64,000 nucleotides of DNA from Trichobilharzia regenti (lineage: Eukaryota > Platyhelminthes > Trematoda > Strigeidida > Schistosomatidae), in NCBI GenBank assembly GCA_944472135.2, contig OX235262.1, positions 44,071,804 to 44,135,803 on the forward strand. Direction: 5' to 3'. The notes under the pieces are model-generated. The model searched no databases. It was not told where the DNA came from and saw only the letters and a list, made by a program, of their open reading frames with translations. Below are positions 33,157 through 42,470 of this stretch, one piece after another. Position 1 is the stretch's first letter. The number at the start of each line of letters is the position of its first letter. Position numbers and translations under genes: made by a program.

Positions 33157-33394
33157 ATCTATCTTGTTCATTAGCACTACACTTTGTCCTTTATCAGCTT
33201 GTAAGATAACAAGATTTTTGTCTTTTCGGAGATTGTTTAAAGATCTCCAGTGTTCTTTGGTGATATGCGACTTTTGATTGGTTGGCATGACTCGTAATTG
33301 ATGAGCAATATTCATCATCTTTGCTTTCTACTAAAATCTTGTTATCTTACAAGCTGATAAAGGACAAAGTGTAGTGCTAATGAACAAGATAGAT
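33157..33394. repeat. Perfect 62-bp inverted repeat at the PLE 5' end
   Basis: 33157-33218 and 33333-33394 are exact reverse complements, with 114 bp between. Both encode the VILQADKGQSVVLMNKID block, one on each strand. The lack of any mismatch means the rearrangement arose with the insertion or recently. Confidence 0.95.
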
Positions 33395-33441
33395 TATCTC
33401 GAAAAAATGCATCAAATTTCTCTGATGAATCTAAATTCAAA

Positions 33442-34545
33442 TTGGATAACCATGCAAAAGACCAAACGTTATCAACCGAAAGGAAAATTGTGCAGCATCT
33501 ACGACAACTCTTCAAAAATAAATACATCGACGAAAACACATATAGAAATATCAAACCGATTGGGTCACAAATCCCAAAACTATACGGACGCGTAAAAATA
33601 CACAAACCAGGAGCGCCGTTAAGACCCATACTCTCTATGATAAACTCACCATACCACAGATTAGCACAGTGGCTATGTGAACTGTTGCAGCCCTTGCTGA
33701 AACGTTTCGGAACACATATAGTCTCTGATTCATTTCAATTTGTCAATCAAATTAAAGATTTCAATGTATCCGATAAGCATTTGGTCTCTTTCGATGTTAC
33801 CTCCCTTTTCACAAATGTGCCAGTTGTTGAGACTATCGACTTCATATGTAAAGAAGCTGAAGACATACCCATTCCAACATCGGAATTGAGGAAATTACTA
33901 CTTTTATGTACTAAAAATGTCCAATTCCAATTCAACGGGCGTCTGTTCCGTCAAGTTGATGGTGTCGCAATGGGAAGCCCTTTGGGACCACTTTTCGCCG
34001 ACTTATTCTTGTCACGCCTAGAAACCGGTACTTTGCAGCAAAATATACAAGAAACAAATGTATACCTAAGATATGTTGATGACATTTTTATTGTCTGTGA
34101 AAGCAGATCAAAAGCGGAAGACATGTTGATAAAATTCAATTCATGCCATCCAAATCTCAATTTCACAGTAGAACACGAGGAAAACGATACTATTAAATTC
34201 CTAGACGTTTTTCTAGCCAAAATGAATGATGGCACAATCGAAAGATCTATATTTAGAAAGTCTTCATGGACAGGACAGTACATGCATTTCAAGAGCTTTG
34301 TTCCAATCCAGTACAAAAAGAACTTAGTCAGAACACTGTTCAATAGAGCACGAAAAATTTGTTCTGACAGTACTATTGAACATGAAATAAAATCTCTGAA
34401 GGATATTTTATCTAAGAATGGATATCCTGAGAAGTTCATTAATAAATACTCTAAAGAAACTACCCCTGCAAAACAATTCAAACAGTTCCAAAGAAACCTG
34501 TCTATATCAATTTGCCGTTCAAAGGAGATGACGTACAGGAAGTAG
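33442..34545 (+). pseudogene. PLE reverse transcriptase (open frame, no N-terminus)
   Basis: An open stretch of about 367 codons. KIHKPGAPLRPILSM lies at about residues 54-68; motif A SFDVTSLFTNVP with catalytic Asp at about residue 118; QVDGVAMGSPLGPLFADLF from about 171; motif C YVDD at 211-214; then FLDVFLAK, RKSSWTGQY and the NGYP-type block. All catalytic RT residues are present. It would reverse-transcribe element RNA at nicked target DNA. The upstream part (to 33.34 kb) lies in another frame, so the true start is lost. It runs into a false C-terminus after a shift at about 34.5 kb. It overlaps the next frame by 34 bp. Confidence 0.85.
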
Positions 34546-34964
34546 TGAAACGAAGACTCGACAAAGCCATCAAGAGAACTTATTATGCTGCAAAACTTGT
34601 TATCCTTAACACCACCAAGCGAGTGCTTCAACAATCTGGGAAAGACCAGTCGCCAATCCTCGACACTTCAAACTGCATATATCAATTTGAGTGTGTTTGT
34701 GGCAGCAAATACATAGGTCGTACGGAAAGGCGATTGTCTACTCGCATGATGGAGCATTTGCCAAAATGGTTGAAAACAGCTGAGTGCAAAGTGCCAAAAT
34801 CCTCAATAACAAAACATCTTGTGGATTACGGACATGATATCGACGCGTCAAGTCATTCACCATTGTCAGCAAACAAAGAAACAAGAAGATGCTTGCAATT
34901 GCAGAGGCTTGTGCAATTCGAATTTATAAACCAGCTCTCTGTATACAAAAGGAGATGGTCGTGA
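34512..34964 (+). pseudogene. PLE GIY-YIG endonuclease domain
   Basis: The continuation of the same protein in the next frame: linker (RRLDKAIKRTYYAAKLVIL), then CIYQFECVCGSKYIGRTERR with the GIY and YIG blocks and a cysteine pair, RMMEHLPKW with the helix arginine, and SSITKHLVDYGHDID. The domain nicks DNA to prime reverse transcription. The reading frame ends in KRRWS, where relatives read a longer PxLCxQK tail, suggesting one more small shift near 34.85 kb. Domain residues themselves look intact. Confidence 0.82.
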
Positions 34965-35400
34965 CTCTGAATCTACCATGGTAATACGTTTTACTTATTA
35001 TTCTTACTGTTATTACTATTATTCTACCTCTTCTTATTATTGTTATTATTATTAACATTATTATTATTATTATTCTTGATTCATTTAAAACTATGCTTTA
35101 TCAGTAAGATTATCTTAACTCACTTCAACACTATTATTATTGTTATTATAACTATTACTATTGATATTAGTCTGTTTGCAATTCTCGTTATATTCCCTAA
35201 TGACTAATTGTTTATCTAAGTGATGTAATTGAAGCGTAATGCAATTTATCTTAATTTTGATCTCTCATACTCTCTCTCCCCTTATCTATTTGAACATGAC
35301 CTGGAAAACATTCACACCTCCATGACTAATTCAATGTAGTTTGTTTACTTATCAGTCTTACATCTCCCAATGTAATTTCAAAAGTATATTTATCCGTGTA
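34965..35400 (+). other. PLE 3' untranslated region, TTA-rich
   Basis: Between the coding end and the hammerhead candidate lies a stretch full of TTATTATTA-type runs (about 35.0-35.17 kb). Similar spacing (about 310-450 bp) separates coding end and ribozyme-like segment in the 15.6, 41.3 and 48.4 kb elements. Confidence 0.5.
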
Positions 35401-35411
35401 TGTAGAGTATT

Positions 35412-35456
35412 CAGCTGACGAGTTCTACCGAAATTTGATGAATTCATTAAATCCTG
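35412..35456 (+). ncRNA. PLE hammerhead candidate
   Basis: CAG (35412-35414) pairs with CTG (35454-35456). The core CTGACGA (35415-35421) matches CUGANGA exactly, GAAA is at 35430-35433, and stem III is an 8-bp hairpin within 35434-35451. U and C (35452-35453) give the cleavage triplet AUC. The weak point is stem II (GTTCTACC), where only the closing G-C is obvious. Active only if a short or dimeric stem II suffices. Confidence 0.55.
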
Positions 35457-35512
35457 CTTTATTAACCTTTATTACTTGTTTTAAATTCGTATCGGGAAAT
35501 AAATGTTATCAA

Positions 35513-35707
35513 TTCAAGCTAGTGGCTTGAAGTTTCTGAAGCAGTGTTTATTTTACAGGATGAGGTTGCTAGCCTCATGCCCAACCCTTCCTCTTTACCA
35601 GCATTATTTGTGGCTTAGCGAGGTAAAGGAGTGTGTCTGTGGCCGGGGATCGAATCCCGGATCATTTGCATGGTCAGCGGGCGTCCTGACCGCTGTGCCA
35701 CCGACGC
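35513..35707 (-). mobile_element. SINE-A2
   Basis: Complement of the A2 body (TTTATTTTACAGGATGAGG), B box (GGGATCGAATCCC) and head (TGTGCCACCGACGC) are clear. The LINE-like end is missing, so the copy is 3'-truncated. Confidence 0.78.
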
Positions 35708-35720
35708 TCTACGCATGGTG

Positions 35721-35746
35721 ATATATATATATATATATATATATAT
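35721..35746. repeat. (AT)13 microsatellite
   Basis: Uninterrupted AT run directly after the SINE-A2 head. Confidence 0.95.
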
Positions 35747-35749
35747 GTT

Positions 35750-36555
35750 ATTAAAATTACATGGGAGACATATTACTGATAAGGAAATAAACTACAATGA
35801 ATCGGCCATGTTAAATGACTGCTGCAAGTGCTCTGCCAGTTAAGTTCAAATAGATACGGAGGCATTGGGTATGACAGATTGACAGGAAGTTGGCAAGATC
35901 AATTCCTTGTTTGGATTGTTAGTCCCATTATACTCTGTGAAGTTTTCTCCTGTTTCCTTTATAAGATTCGTAGCAATAGATTGAAAGCTTTCTCAAAATG
36001 TGCGTAAAACTAAGTTAGGGTTCATGAGTGCAGTTGAAAATGGTTAAAACAATATAAAATACAGTAAATATGATGCATTTTGAGGTACAGGGGAAATAAC
36101 ATTTGGTAGCTCAATGACTTAAACTGGTTGTAGAGCTGAGGTGGATGATTTTGTACACTTTTTGTGGAATTTTAAAGAAGAATGGCACATTTTTTGTATG
36201 TCTTTTATTTTAGTCGACATTTTTGTTTTAATGATAACGTTTTATCTGGATCGAGAAAATGTGCATGTCTTCGTTCTTGATTCGTCTTCTCACTCCCCGC
36301 AACTGTACATTTACCCTAGTCATTTTTGGTTGCATACATTAGAATTTATAGGAATCTCTCATCTTCATCTAAAGTGTATTCAGCAACCCTCGGCAACATC
36401 CACAGCGGAGAAAATACTATCGGAGTATACACAGTGAAGAGTACCTCTGGATTATATTGTTTAAACTGTGGAAATGGACTTAATCTTATTTGCGAGTAAC
36501 TGTACTGTTTTACAACTCATACAAATTGATAACTAAGAACAACACATTTAAGCGA
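35750..36555. other. No recognised gene
   Basis: A 98-codon plus-strand frame (36141-36437) has no recognisable motif. GAGGTGGATGATTTTG at 36.14 kb resembles the PLE terminal word at 7.08 kb. Nothing else could be matched. Confidence 0.4.
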
Positions 36556-36562
36556 ACAATAT

Positions 36563-36795
36563 AGTTTTCAGGATTTCATCATAAGCTGACATTAGTTAGA
36601 GAACCATTGGAAAACCTGGGAGTACTGGGCAGCTGTTTCGTCCTAGTTTGGGACTCTTCATCAGTGCGCACCCACCGGGATTCGAACCCAGGACCTTCCG
36701 GTTACAAGGCGAGCTCGTATACTATTAAGCCACTGGGACCCGATGTCTAACTAATGTCAGCTCATGATGAAATCCTGAAATCAATCAAATCCCTA
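36563..36795 (-). mobile_element. SINE-B, left arm of an inverted pair
   Basis: Minus strand: A box AGTGGCTTAATAG, B box GGGTTCGAATCCC, hammerhead with core ATGAAGA (C3 to A), perfect GTCC/GGAC stem II and GAAA. The tail TAACTAATGTCAGCTTATGA matches that of the plus copy. Predicted inactive only through the C3 change and a stem I mismatch. Confidence 0.8.
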
Positions 36796-36879
36796 CAAAC
36801 CAACACTTGAATACCAATGAGATGCTCACTGGCGACTGGCCCTATTCAGATAGGCAGTGACCTGGGTTCCAGTGGGAAG

Positions 36880-37205
36880 TCGTGACCATTAGGGTGCAGC
36901 TCATCGGGTGTGAAGACAAATACTCGCCGAAGACATTGGCTAGCGGTCGCGCCATGTCGTGAATTGGCAGAAGTTAGAATTCAAGGACCATTGGATCGTG
37001 TCCCAGTGGCTTAATGGTATACGAGCTCGCCTTGTAACCGGAAGGTCCTGGGTTCGAATCCCGGTGGGTGGGTACTGCTGAAGAGTCCCAAACTAGGACG
37101 AAACAGCTGTCCAGTACTCCCAGGTTTTCCAATGGTTCTCTAACTAATGTCAGCTCATGATGAAATCCTGTAACCAATCAAATCCCTACAAACCAACACT
37201 TGAAT
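36880..37205 (+). mobile_element. SINE-B with intact hammerhead
   Basis: 5' flank GGGTGTGAAGACAAATACTC and GAATTCAAGGACC, A box TGGCTTAATGG (fits TRGYNNANNNG), B box GGTTCGAATCC, then the ribozyme (37072-37117) and the tail TTCTCTAACTAATGTCAGCT, ATCAAATCCCTACAAACC. It pairs with the preceding minus copy over about 230 bp. RNA polymerase III transcription from the two boxes is likely in principle. Confidence 0.85.
37072..37117 (+). ncRNA. Type I hammerhead ribozyme, all core bases intact
   Basis: Stem I: GTACTG (37072-37077) with CAGTAC (37112-37117), 6 bp. Core CTGAAGA (37078-37084). Stem II: GTCC (37085-37088) with GGAC (37096-37099). GAAA at 37100-37103. Stem III: the short palindrome ACAGCTGT (37103-37110). 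C at 37111 completes a GUC triplet, so cleavage is expected between 37111 and 37112. This is the layout known for schistosome Sm-alpha ribozymes. It is the only copy I judge fully intact. Confidence 0.87.
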
Positions 37206-37209
37206 ACTG

Positions 37210-37615
37210 TTTTCAATTAGATTCCATCAGGCTTAACGCTAATATACATGACTTTACAAATAAATATTCAAATATAAACCAATCACGATGTTTTGTCTAT
37301 AGGATAATAAGATTGTGCATATAAATTGTGCAAGTAGTCATAATATTAGTAGTAATTATAATAATAATGGTTCTATCAATAACAAGGATGATAAAGTGAG
37401 GCTATCTGTGATAACAAGAATAACGGAAAACAGTATGATTAAATAAACAGATGTTCAGGTAGAAGTAATCGATAGAGGCTAAGGAAAACAAATGAACCGA
37501 TTAAGGGAAGTAAATGAAACACGTGTTTAATGATGTGATAAGATTAAAAGATGATAAGAGAGGGGTTGAAAATGTAAGTAGGGGATGGTGTAGAAGCCAT
37601 CAGTTGGTTAGGTCT
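37210..37615. other. No recognised feature
   Basis: AT-rich with AATAATAATGG near 37360. No repeat family or coding match was seen. Confidence 0.4.
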
Positions 37616-37617
37616 TG

Positions 37618-37851
37618 ATTCGCCGAGGGAGGGATAACGGCCTTACGAGCTTCTTTTTAATGCATAAATAAGGTTTCATAGTTCGAATGCCTGGCGCCGG
37701 GTTGAGGGTGATCAAGAATGCTCTGACCCTGGGTGGAGGCTCACCATTGCACCTCGGTGGGTTGAAACTCGCGACGGACCCTAATCGGGTGCGTTCGGGC
37801 GTGTAGTTTTTGTCAGTGGGGAGGCCTCACGGTCCTCCCTTTATTTTTGTA
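37618..37851 (+). repeat. GC-rich island of unknown family
   Basis: About 230 bp with much higher GC than the surroundings, including CCTGGCGCCGGGTTGAGGG, GAAACTCGCGACGGACCC and GGGGAGGCCTCACGG. AGTTCGAATGCC resembles a B box, and GTTGGTTAGGTCTTG upstream an A box. No second copy was found in the window. It abuts a SINE-A1 head. It may be a further SINE family or a rDNA/tRNA-derived fragment; unsure. Confidence 0.4.
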
Positions 37852-38041
37852 GGTCGGTGGCACAGTGGTTAGGACTCCTGCCGACCATGCACATGGTCTG
37901 GGGTTCGAGCCCCCACCTGATATCTATGGTCGGCCTGCAAAAATTGGGCTACCGATATCCATGCTGAAAATTCCATACATGTACCAAAAATACGGTGTGG
38001 AATCAAGCTGTAATCAAAAATAAAAATCAAAAATAAATAAA
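37852..38041 (+). mobile_element. SINE-A1
   Basis: GTCGGTGGCACAGTGGTTAG head, a B box GGTTCGAGCCCC after which about 10 bp of the acceptor region are deleted, then the A1 tail to an AATAAAAATCAAAAATAAAT end. Confidence 0.85.
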
Positions 38042-38042
38042 T

Positions 38043-38945
38043 ATCGCCTCAGCTGTGTGCAGTAGACGAATACGAAGTCTACTGGGAAGATTCGGTGGAA
38101 TACGATGAATTACTGTGAAGACTCTCGTTTTCTCCACTGCACGACCACTACCAACTAAATGTGATAAAATGGAGCTACATATTGTTTTTGTCTGTCCTTT
38201 GCCAAACCTCGATGGAAGATATTCAGTGACACGTTGGCTAAGCTGTCTAGTAATAGTGTGCCCAACATAACTGTCACCGCAGGTGGAGTTACATTGATAA
38301 ATGCACACAGATGTGGCAAAACTATCTAGCTTGTCTTTCGTTTGCGTCCCAATCATTTGTCAGCTAGAGAATGAAAAACATAGGTTTGCTGCGTGAAACG
38401 TTCTTCGTATACCCCTGGAAGGTCTCTGGAATAAAATCTCACTTGATAAGTCACCATTAAATTGTAACTTAATAAATACAGGTTTCTTACGTGCAGTCAG
38501 AGTCTCAGGTTTTTTCTCTGGTGTTTTCATATGTTTCTTTATGAAACTATTCGGATAGATCATCTCCGTCAAGGAATCATGAATATATTCAAATTCCTTT
38601 TGTAAGAGGTCATCCATACATATCTTTTATATTAAATGGGCACATAACTAAGATAGTGTATATATTGCTCTGTGAATGTACTTTTTCTATACAAGTTTCT
38701 CCCAAGTGATCCATCTTCTCGCCTCCTCAGCTAGACATCCAGAAAATGTACTTTAGTATCCTGCTCTTCTTTACAAGTAAAATTAGGTGAAGGATGGATG
38801 TTGTTGAATTTCATCCACAATTCGTCTATGTTGGGAAGATTAATAATTGTATTACACTGCTTAAATATCCTTACTAATTTGGACTTTTATTTTAATATTT
38901 TGTGTAATTAACGTGTTTAATTCCTCAGAAGGTCGTCATTTTGTA
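38043..38945 (-). pseudogene. Penelope-like element, RT end plus GIY-YIG
   Basis: Minus strand: remains of the post-YVDD region (NFTCKEEQDTKVHFLDV, YRKSTFTEQYIHY; 38.68-38.8 kb), a linker with KKPVFIKLQFNGDLSSEIL, then VCIYQCNSTCGDSYVGHTIT (YIG to YVG), SQRVTEYLPSRFGKG and LHTAEAIFIYF. Stops separate three frames. The linker (K-x-V-F-I-K-L-x-F-x-G-D-L) resembles that of the 48.8-50.1 kb element. 5'-truncated. Confidence 0.75.
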
Positions 38946-38949
38946 AGGT

Positions 38950-39420
38950 AATGTTCTTCTCAAATAACACTAGTTCGTATGAAACAATCCATTCACAACA
39001 ATGAAACGCCTTCTTATTTAAGTCATCCAATGAAAAAATCAATAAATAGCTTTTATCATTTATTTTAAGTATTATATAAGTAAAAGTAGGCGCTGATTTA
39101 ATTCTACGCCACTAAGATCAATTGATGTAGATAACATGGAATGTATGTCAGAATTTGAAAATCCTTTTAGTTACTTTATATTAATGAAGCATATAAATAG
39201 ATGATACATGTGATTACTTATCTATAGAATTACGTCTTCTAAATGTACATATTTTACTTCAAGAGAGTTTTAGATAATAATGAATCTCCTTTTATCTAAT
39301 GTTGAATTACATATGAAAGAGAAGTGTAAGTGCAATAACCGTTTCGCTTATCTTCAGACCTAATAAATGCATATTTGACTTAATAATTTATGAGTGAAAA
39401 AACTGTTTACTAGACACTTT
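38950..39420. other. AT-rich, no recognised feature
   Basis: No match was found. It probably includes flank of the PLE. Confidence 0.4.
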
Positions 39421-39424
39421 GATT

Positions 39425-39965
39425 TCCAAGGGTTAGTTTTTAGGATTTCCGATTTGTTTTAAATTTGATCACGGATTGATGTCAGTCAGAGGATCATTGA
39501 AAACAAACAGAGAGTACTTACTGCACAGTTGTTCCGTCCTAATCTGGTACTCTTCACTAGTATGCACTGTAATCTCGCTGAGGATCGAACTCATATCAAT
39601 CCGTGATCAAATCTAAATTAAATCAAATCCCTATAAACTAACCCTTGGATACTAATCCAATGCTCACTAGTGACTGTCTACAGGGTGAAATTGTCTGGAG
39701 TAGTCTTGACCACTGGGGTCCGCCAAATTGGATGTGAAGACAAATTGACTGATAGTGGAGGTATAATTACAAATTAGTAGAAGTTGAAATTCATGGACAC
39801 AGTGGCTGGTCTAGGAGTTTCCCTTGTAACCGGAAGGTCCTGTGTTCGAATTTCGAGGGATAGCTGCTGTTAAACAGTCTCCAACTATGACGAAACAGGA
39901 GTTTAGTGCTCCAGAGGCTCAGTGGTTTTCAGTGGTTCGCTAAATGACATCATTCCATTATCAAA
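39425..39965. mobile_element. SINE-B inverted pair
   Basis: Minus copy 39425-39605: tail AAATTTGATCACGGATTGAT, ribozyme with GTGAAGA core (C3 to G) and GGAA in place of GAAA. Plus copy 39690-39965: flank GTGAAGACAAATTGACTG, head ACAGTGGCTGGTCTAGG, B box GTTCGAATTTCG, ribozyme core lost. Both are old. Confidence 0.6.
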
Positions 39966-39969
39966 CTAG

Positions 39970-40435
39970 ATACTTTAATGTTTCTGTTTTCGTTAAACAG
40001 AGGCCAGTTGACTGTGAAATGAAATACCTCACCAATAAGTACTCAAGTCATTTTCATCAAATCAGTTTACCCTGTTGATTAGTGAAGATCCACTGTTGGT
40101 TTCTCCATTTTTCTGCTTCTAGTTTAAGCACAGAATAGCACCATTGAGGGCATTGTATGAAACCACAAAGTCACTGTAGTCTAGTCGGACATGTATAGTT
40201 TTTGAGAAGTTTATTTTTAGCGTGACAAAGTCCTGAACAGGAGTTCGCCAATCAGTACAAAAATAATTAGCCGGCAAGCTATCCTTGATACTATTTTTGT
40301 ATTCACACTACACTGGTTCATCTGTTAGAGAATTGAGACAAAGGTTTCCAGTGATACTGCCCTGTACTAAATTGTACGAATTTAGTGCATTAGAGTTATC
40401 ATCATCATTATTTGCTTAATTTAGTTTGTAACTCT
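39970..40435. other. No recognised feature
   Basis: ATCATCATCATT at about 40400 is the only simple sequence. No repeat or frame match was seen. Confidence 0.4.
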
Positions 40436-40439
40436 TGTT

Positions 40440-40870
40440 GATTGATTTTTATCTAACCGAAGTGATCGGTCGATATTGATATGTCCACTCGTAGTATGGA
40501 TGGTACAACAGTGTCTGAAGGCTGACAGGAAGTTATTTGAGGTAGTTTGGCGAGTGCTCACTAGAGGTGGAGCCTAGGATGCGCATATCGACCTATTCTG
40601 GACTTATCAGATACATGCACCGGCTCTGGCATTTGAAACGAAAGGTACTGGGTTCGAGTTGCAGTAGGAACACCATCACTCATTGGGGATTGAAAGTACA
40701 TTCAGATGGTGACTCCTAAGTACGACAAAATATGCATCCTCGATTCCATTGCTAGTCACCATCCACAAAAATACTTTATGTTAACCCCCAAACGTCGTCA
40801 AAGAGCCTGTACTAGGAGTGGACATGTCAATAGAGGCCAAACATTTCATTACAACCAATCAGCGAGGAAT
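40440..40870. mobile_element. SINE-C inverted pair within C2 remnants
   Basis: 40560-40612 (minus) carries the hammerhead end CCTAGGATGCGCATATCGAC; 40615-40760 (plus) is a nearly complete SINE-C with B box GGGTTCGAGTTGC and the end CCATTGCTAGTCACCATCCA. Outer parts (40.44-40.5 and 40.8-40.87 kb) resemble variant C2. Core bases are mutated in both (CTGATAA; ATGGTGA). Confidence 0.55.
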
Positions 40871-40934
40871 TCAAAATTGTCCTAAACCAGATAATGATGT
40901 TATTAGGTTGTTGGTAGCTAACACAAAGAACGAA

Positions 40935-41122
40935 ATTAGTTAGCTGGTTCTTCTATATGATTCAGGGACTTGGTACATGTGTCCCTAATAAAATTTCCAA
41001 TAAGTTACAGACTTTCATCAACAACTGCCTTCCCTGGAACCATGGTGAAGACCAAATGGCTAAATGGAAAGGTTCATACAGTTGGTTCCCTTGATAAATT
41101 TCGATAAAGAAAGGAAGACGAA
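40935..41122 (+). pseudogene. RTE-like LINE internal fragment
   Basis: The words ACAGACTTTCATCAACAACT and GACCAAATGGC match the TFINSCL...DQMA region of the RTE copies at 26.3 and 28.2 kb. It stops at AAAGGAAGACGAATTGGA, where a SINE-C begins. No 3' tail is attached. Confidence 0.6.
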
Positions 41123-41326
41123 TTGGATTTTTTTGATTTTCCCGTCGGCCCAAGTGGTCTGGTGGATAACGCTTTGGCGTTCGAAACTATGGGTACTGGG
41201 TTCGAGCCTCGGTGGGAACATCATCACTCACTGAGAAATGCAGGTACATCCAGATGACGAGTCCCAATTAGGACGAAATGCGCATCCTGGATTCCACTGC
41301 TAGTCACCATCCACCAATTGTATCTT
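41123..41326 (+). mobile_element. SINE-C (Sm-alpha-like), full length with target duplication
   Basis: It starts near GATTTTCCCGTCGGCC and has a tRNA-like head with B box GGGTTCGAGCCTC, GGGAACATCATCACTCACTG, then a hammerhead (about 41248-41297) with core ATGACGA (C3 to A), GTCC/GGAC stem II, GAAA, stem III ATGCGCAT, and the end ACCATCCACCAATTGTAT. AAAGGAAGACGAA occurs before (41110-41122) and after (41327-41339) it. Sm-alpha elements are known hammerhead SINEs of schistosomes. Confidence 0.88.
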
Positions 41327-41343
41327 AAAGGAAGACGAAATTT

Positions 41344-41390
41344 GCAGTATAAAATGATAACATTCTATTTCACAGGTTCTCATCATCTGC
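41344..41390 (-). ncRNA. Hammerhead at the left end of the PLE palindrome
   Basis: Minus strand: GCAG (41387-41390) pairs with CTGC (41344-41347). The core reads ATGATGA (C3 to A). GAAA lies at 41368-41371, a 7-bp stem III follows, and the AUA triplet precedes the cleavage point. Stem II is not evident. Predicted inactive through C3. Confidence 0.5.
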
Positions 41391-41432
41391 AGACTACCTG
41401 AAATCACAATGGTTATGTAAATGATAATAACA

Positions 41433-41557
41433 CCCCGGGTTCGAATCCCGGTGGGTACGTACTGATGAGGAGTCCCAAACTAGGACGAAACCGCTCTCCA
41501 GTACTCCCAGGTTTTCCAATGGTTCTCTAACTAATGTCAGCTCATGATGAAATCCTG
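41433..41557 (+). mobile_element. 5'-truncated SINE-B inside the palindrome arm
   Basis: It begins in the B box (GGGTTCGAATCCC) and runs through a hammerhead with core ATGAGGA (C3 to A) to the usual tail ending ATGATGAAATCCTG. TAACA flanks it on both sides (41428-41432 and 41558-41562). The other arm of the palindrome has the empty site. Confidence 0.88.
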
Positions 41558-42470
41558 TAACATACTTTAGTGTTTGAGTGGTAGTAGAGAAGAGATACTA
41601 TAAAATTGACGCATCAAAAATGAAAGCATTACAATTTTTAGTTTAAGTTTTCATCATCAGTTTATACGCTTTTAAAGTTGAAAAGAGGGGGGAGGGGTAA
41701 GACAGAAAACAGGAAAAATTGATTAACAGAACAGTGTTAGCTTGTAGGTTGACATAGCAACTCCAAAAAACAAAAGTGGTTACAGTTTATGAGATTAAGA
41801 TTTGTTCAGTGAGTTGAGATCACTGAATTAGATGACTAATTATTGTAATCAAAATCAAAATTCAGTTACCAAGGCAGTGAGAAGTTAATCTGAAAATAAC
41901 CCAAGAAACCTGTGCCTGAAAGGAAGCAAATATTCTCAGAGTGCAATCACCAGACATATTGTTGATACCGGGCATCTCGTAGAGATTTCTAAGTCCTTCA
42001 AAATATTAAATAGACAAAAGACAGCAAATTTACAACAATTTGTCGAAGCGATCTCAATCAAACGACTTAAACCAGACTTATGCATACAGAAAGAGAGTGT
42101 GATTAACTCCTCACTGCCTTGGTAACTGAATTTTGATTTTGATTACAATAATTGGTCATCTAATTCAGTGATCTCAACTCGCTGAACAAATCTTCATCTC
42201 ATAAACTGTAACCACTTTTGTTTTTTGGAGTTGCTATGTCAACCTACAAGCTAACACTGTTCTGTTAATCAATTTTTCCTGTTTTCTGTCTTACCCCTCC
42301 CCCCTCTTTTCAACTTTAAAAGCGTATAAACTGATGATGAAAACTTAAACTAAAAATTGTAATGCTTTCATTTTTGATGCGTCAATTTTATAGTATCTCT
42401 TCTCTACTACCACTCAAACACTAAAGTATGTTATTATCATTTATATAACCATTGTGATTTCAGGTAGTCT

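Larger units (their letters stand above)
33157..35470 (+). mobile_element. Penelope-like element with RT, GIY-YIG and inverted 5' end
   Basis: The best-preserved PLE here. 33157-33318 holds the N-terminal coding part on the minus strand (HITKEHWRSLNNLRKDK, then VILQADKGQSVVLMNKID). 33333 onward starts again on the plus strand inside the same block and continues through RT and GIY-YIG to a 3' region with a hammerhead candidate near 35.43 kb. The overlap is a perfect 62-bp inverted repeat. Inverted terminal duplication is known from Penelope family elements. Two frameshifts (about 33.42 and 34.5 kb) break the coding region. Confidence 0.88.

Noticed and set aside
33951..34634. 227-codon minus-strand frame
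   Set aside because: Exactly antisense to the PLE RT; hydrophobic pattern is the complement of RT codons.
36141..36437. 98-codon plus-strand open frame
   Set aside because: No motif, T-rich hydrophobic composition, no promoter or splice context; expected by chance at this length in 64 kb.
42350..42375. CTGATGATGAAAAC in the PLE 3' region as a hammerhead
   Set aside because: CUGAUGA and GAAA blocks are adjacent, leaving no stem II, and no cleavage triplet or stem III follows.
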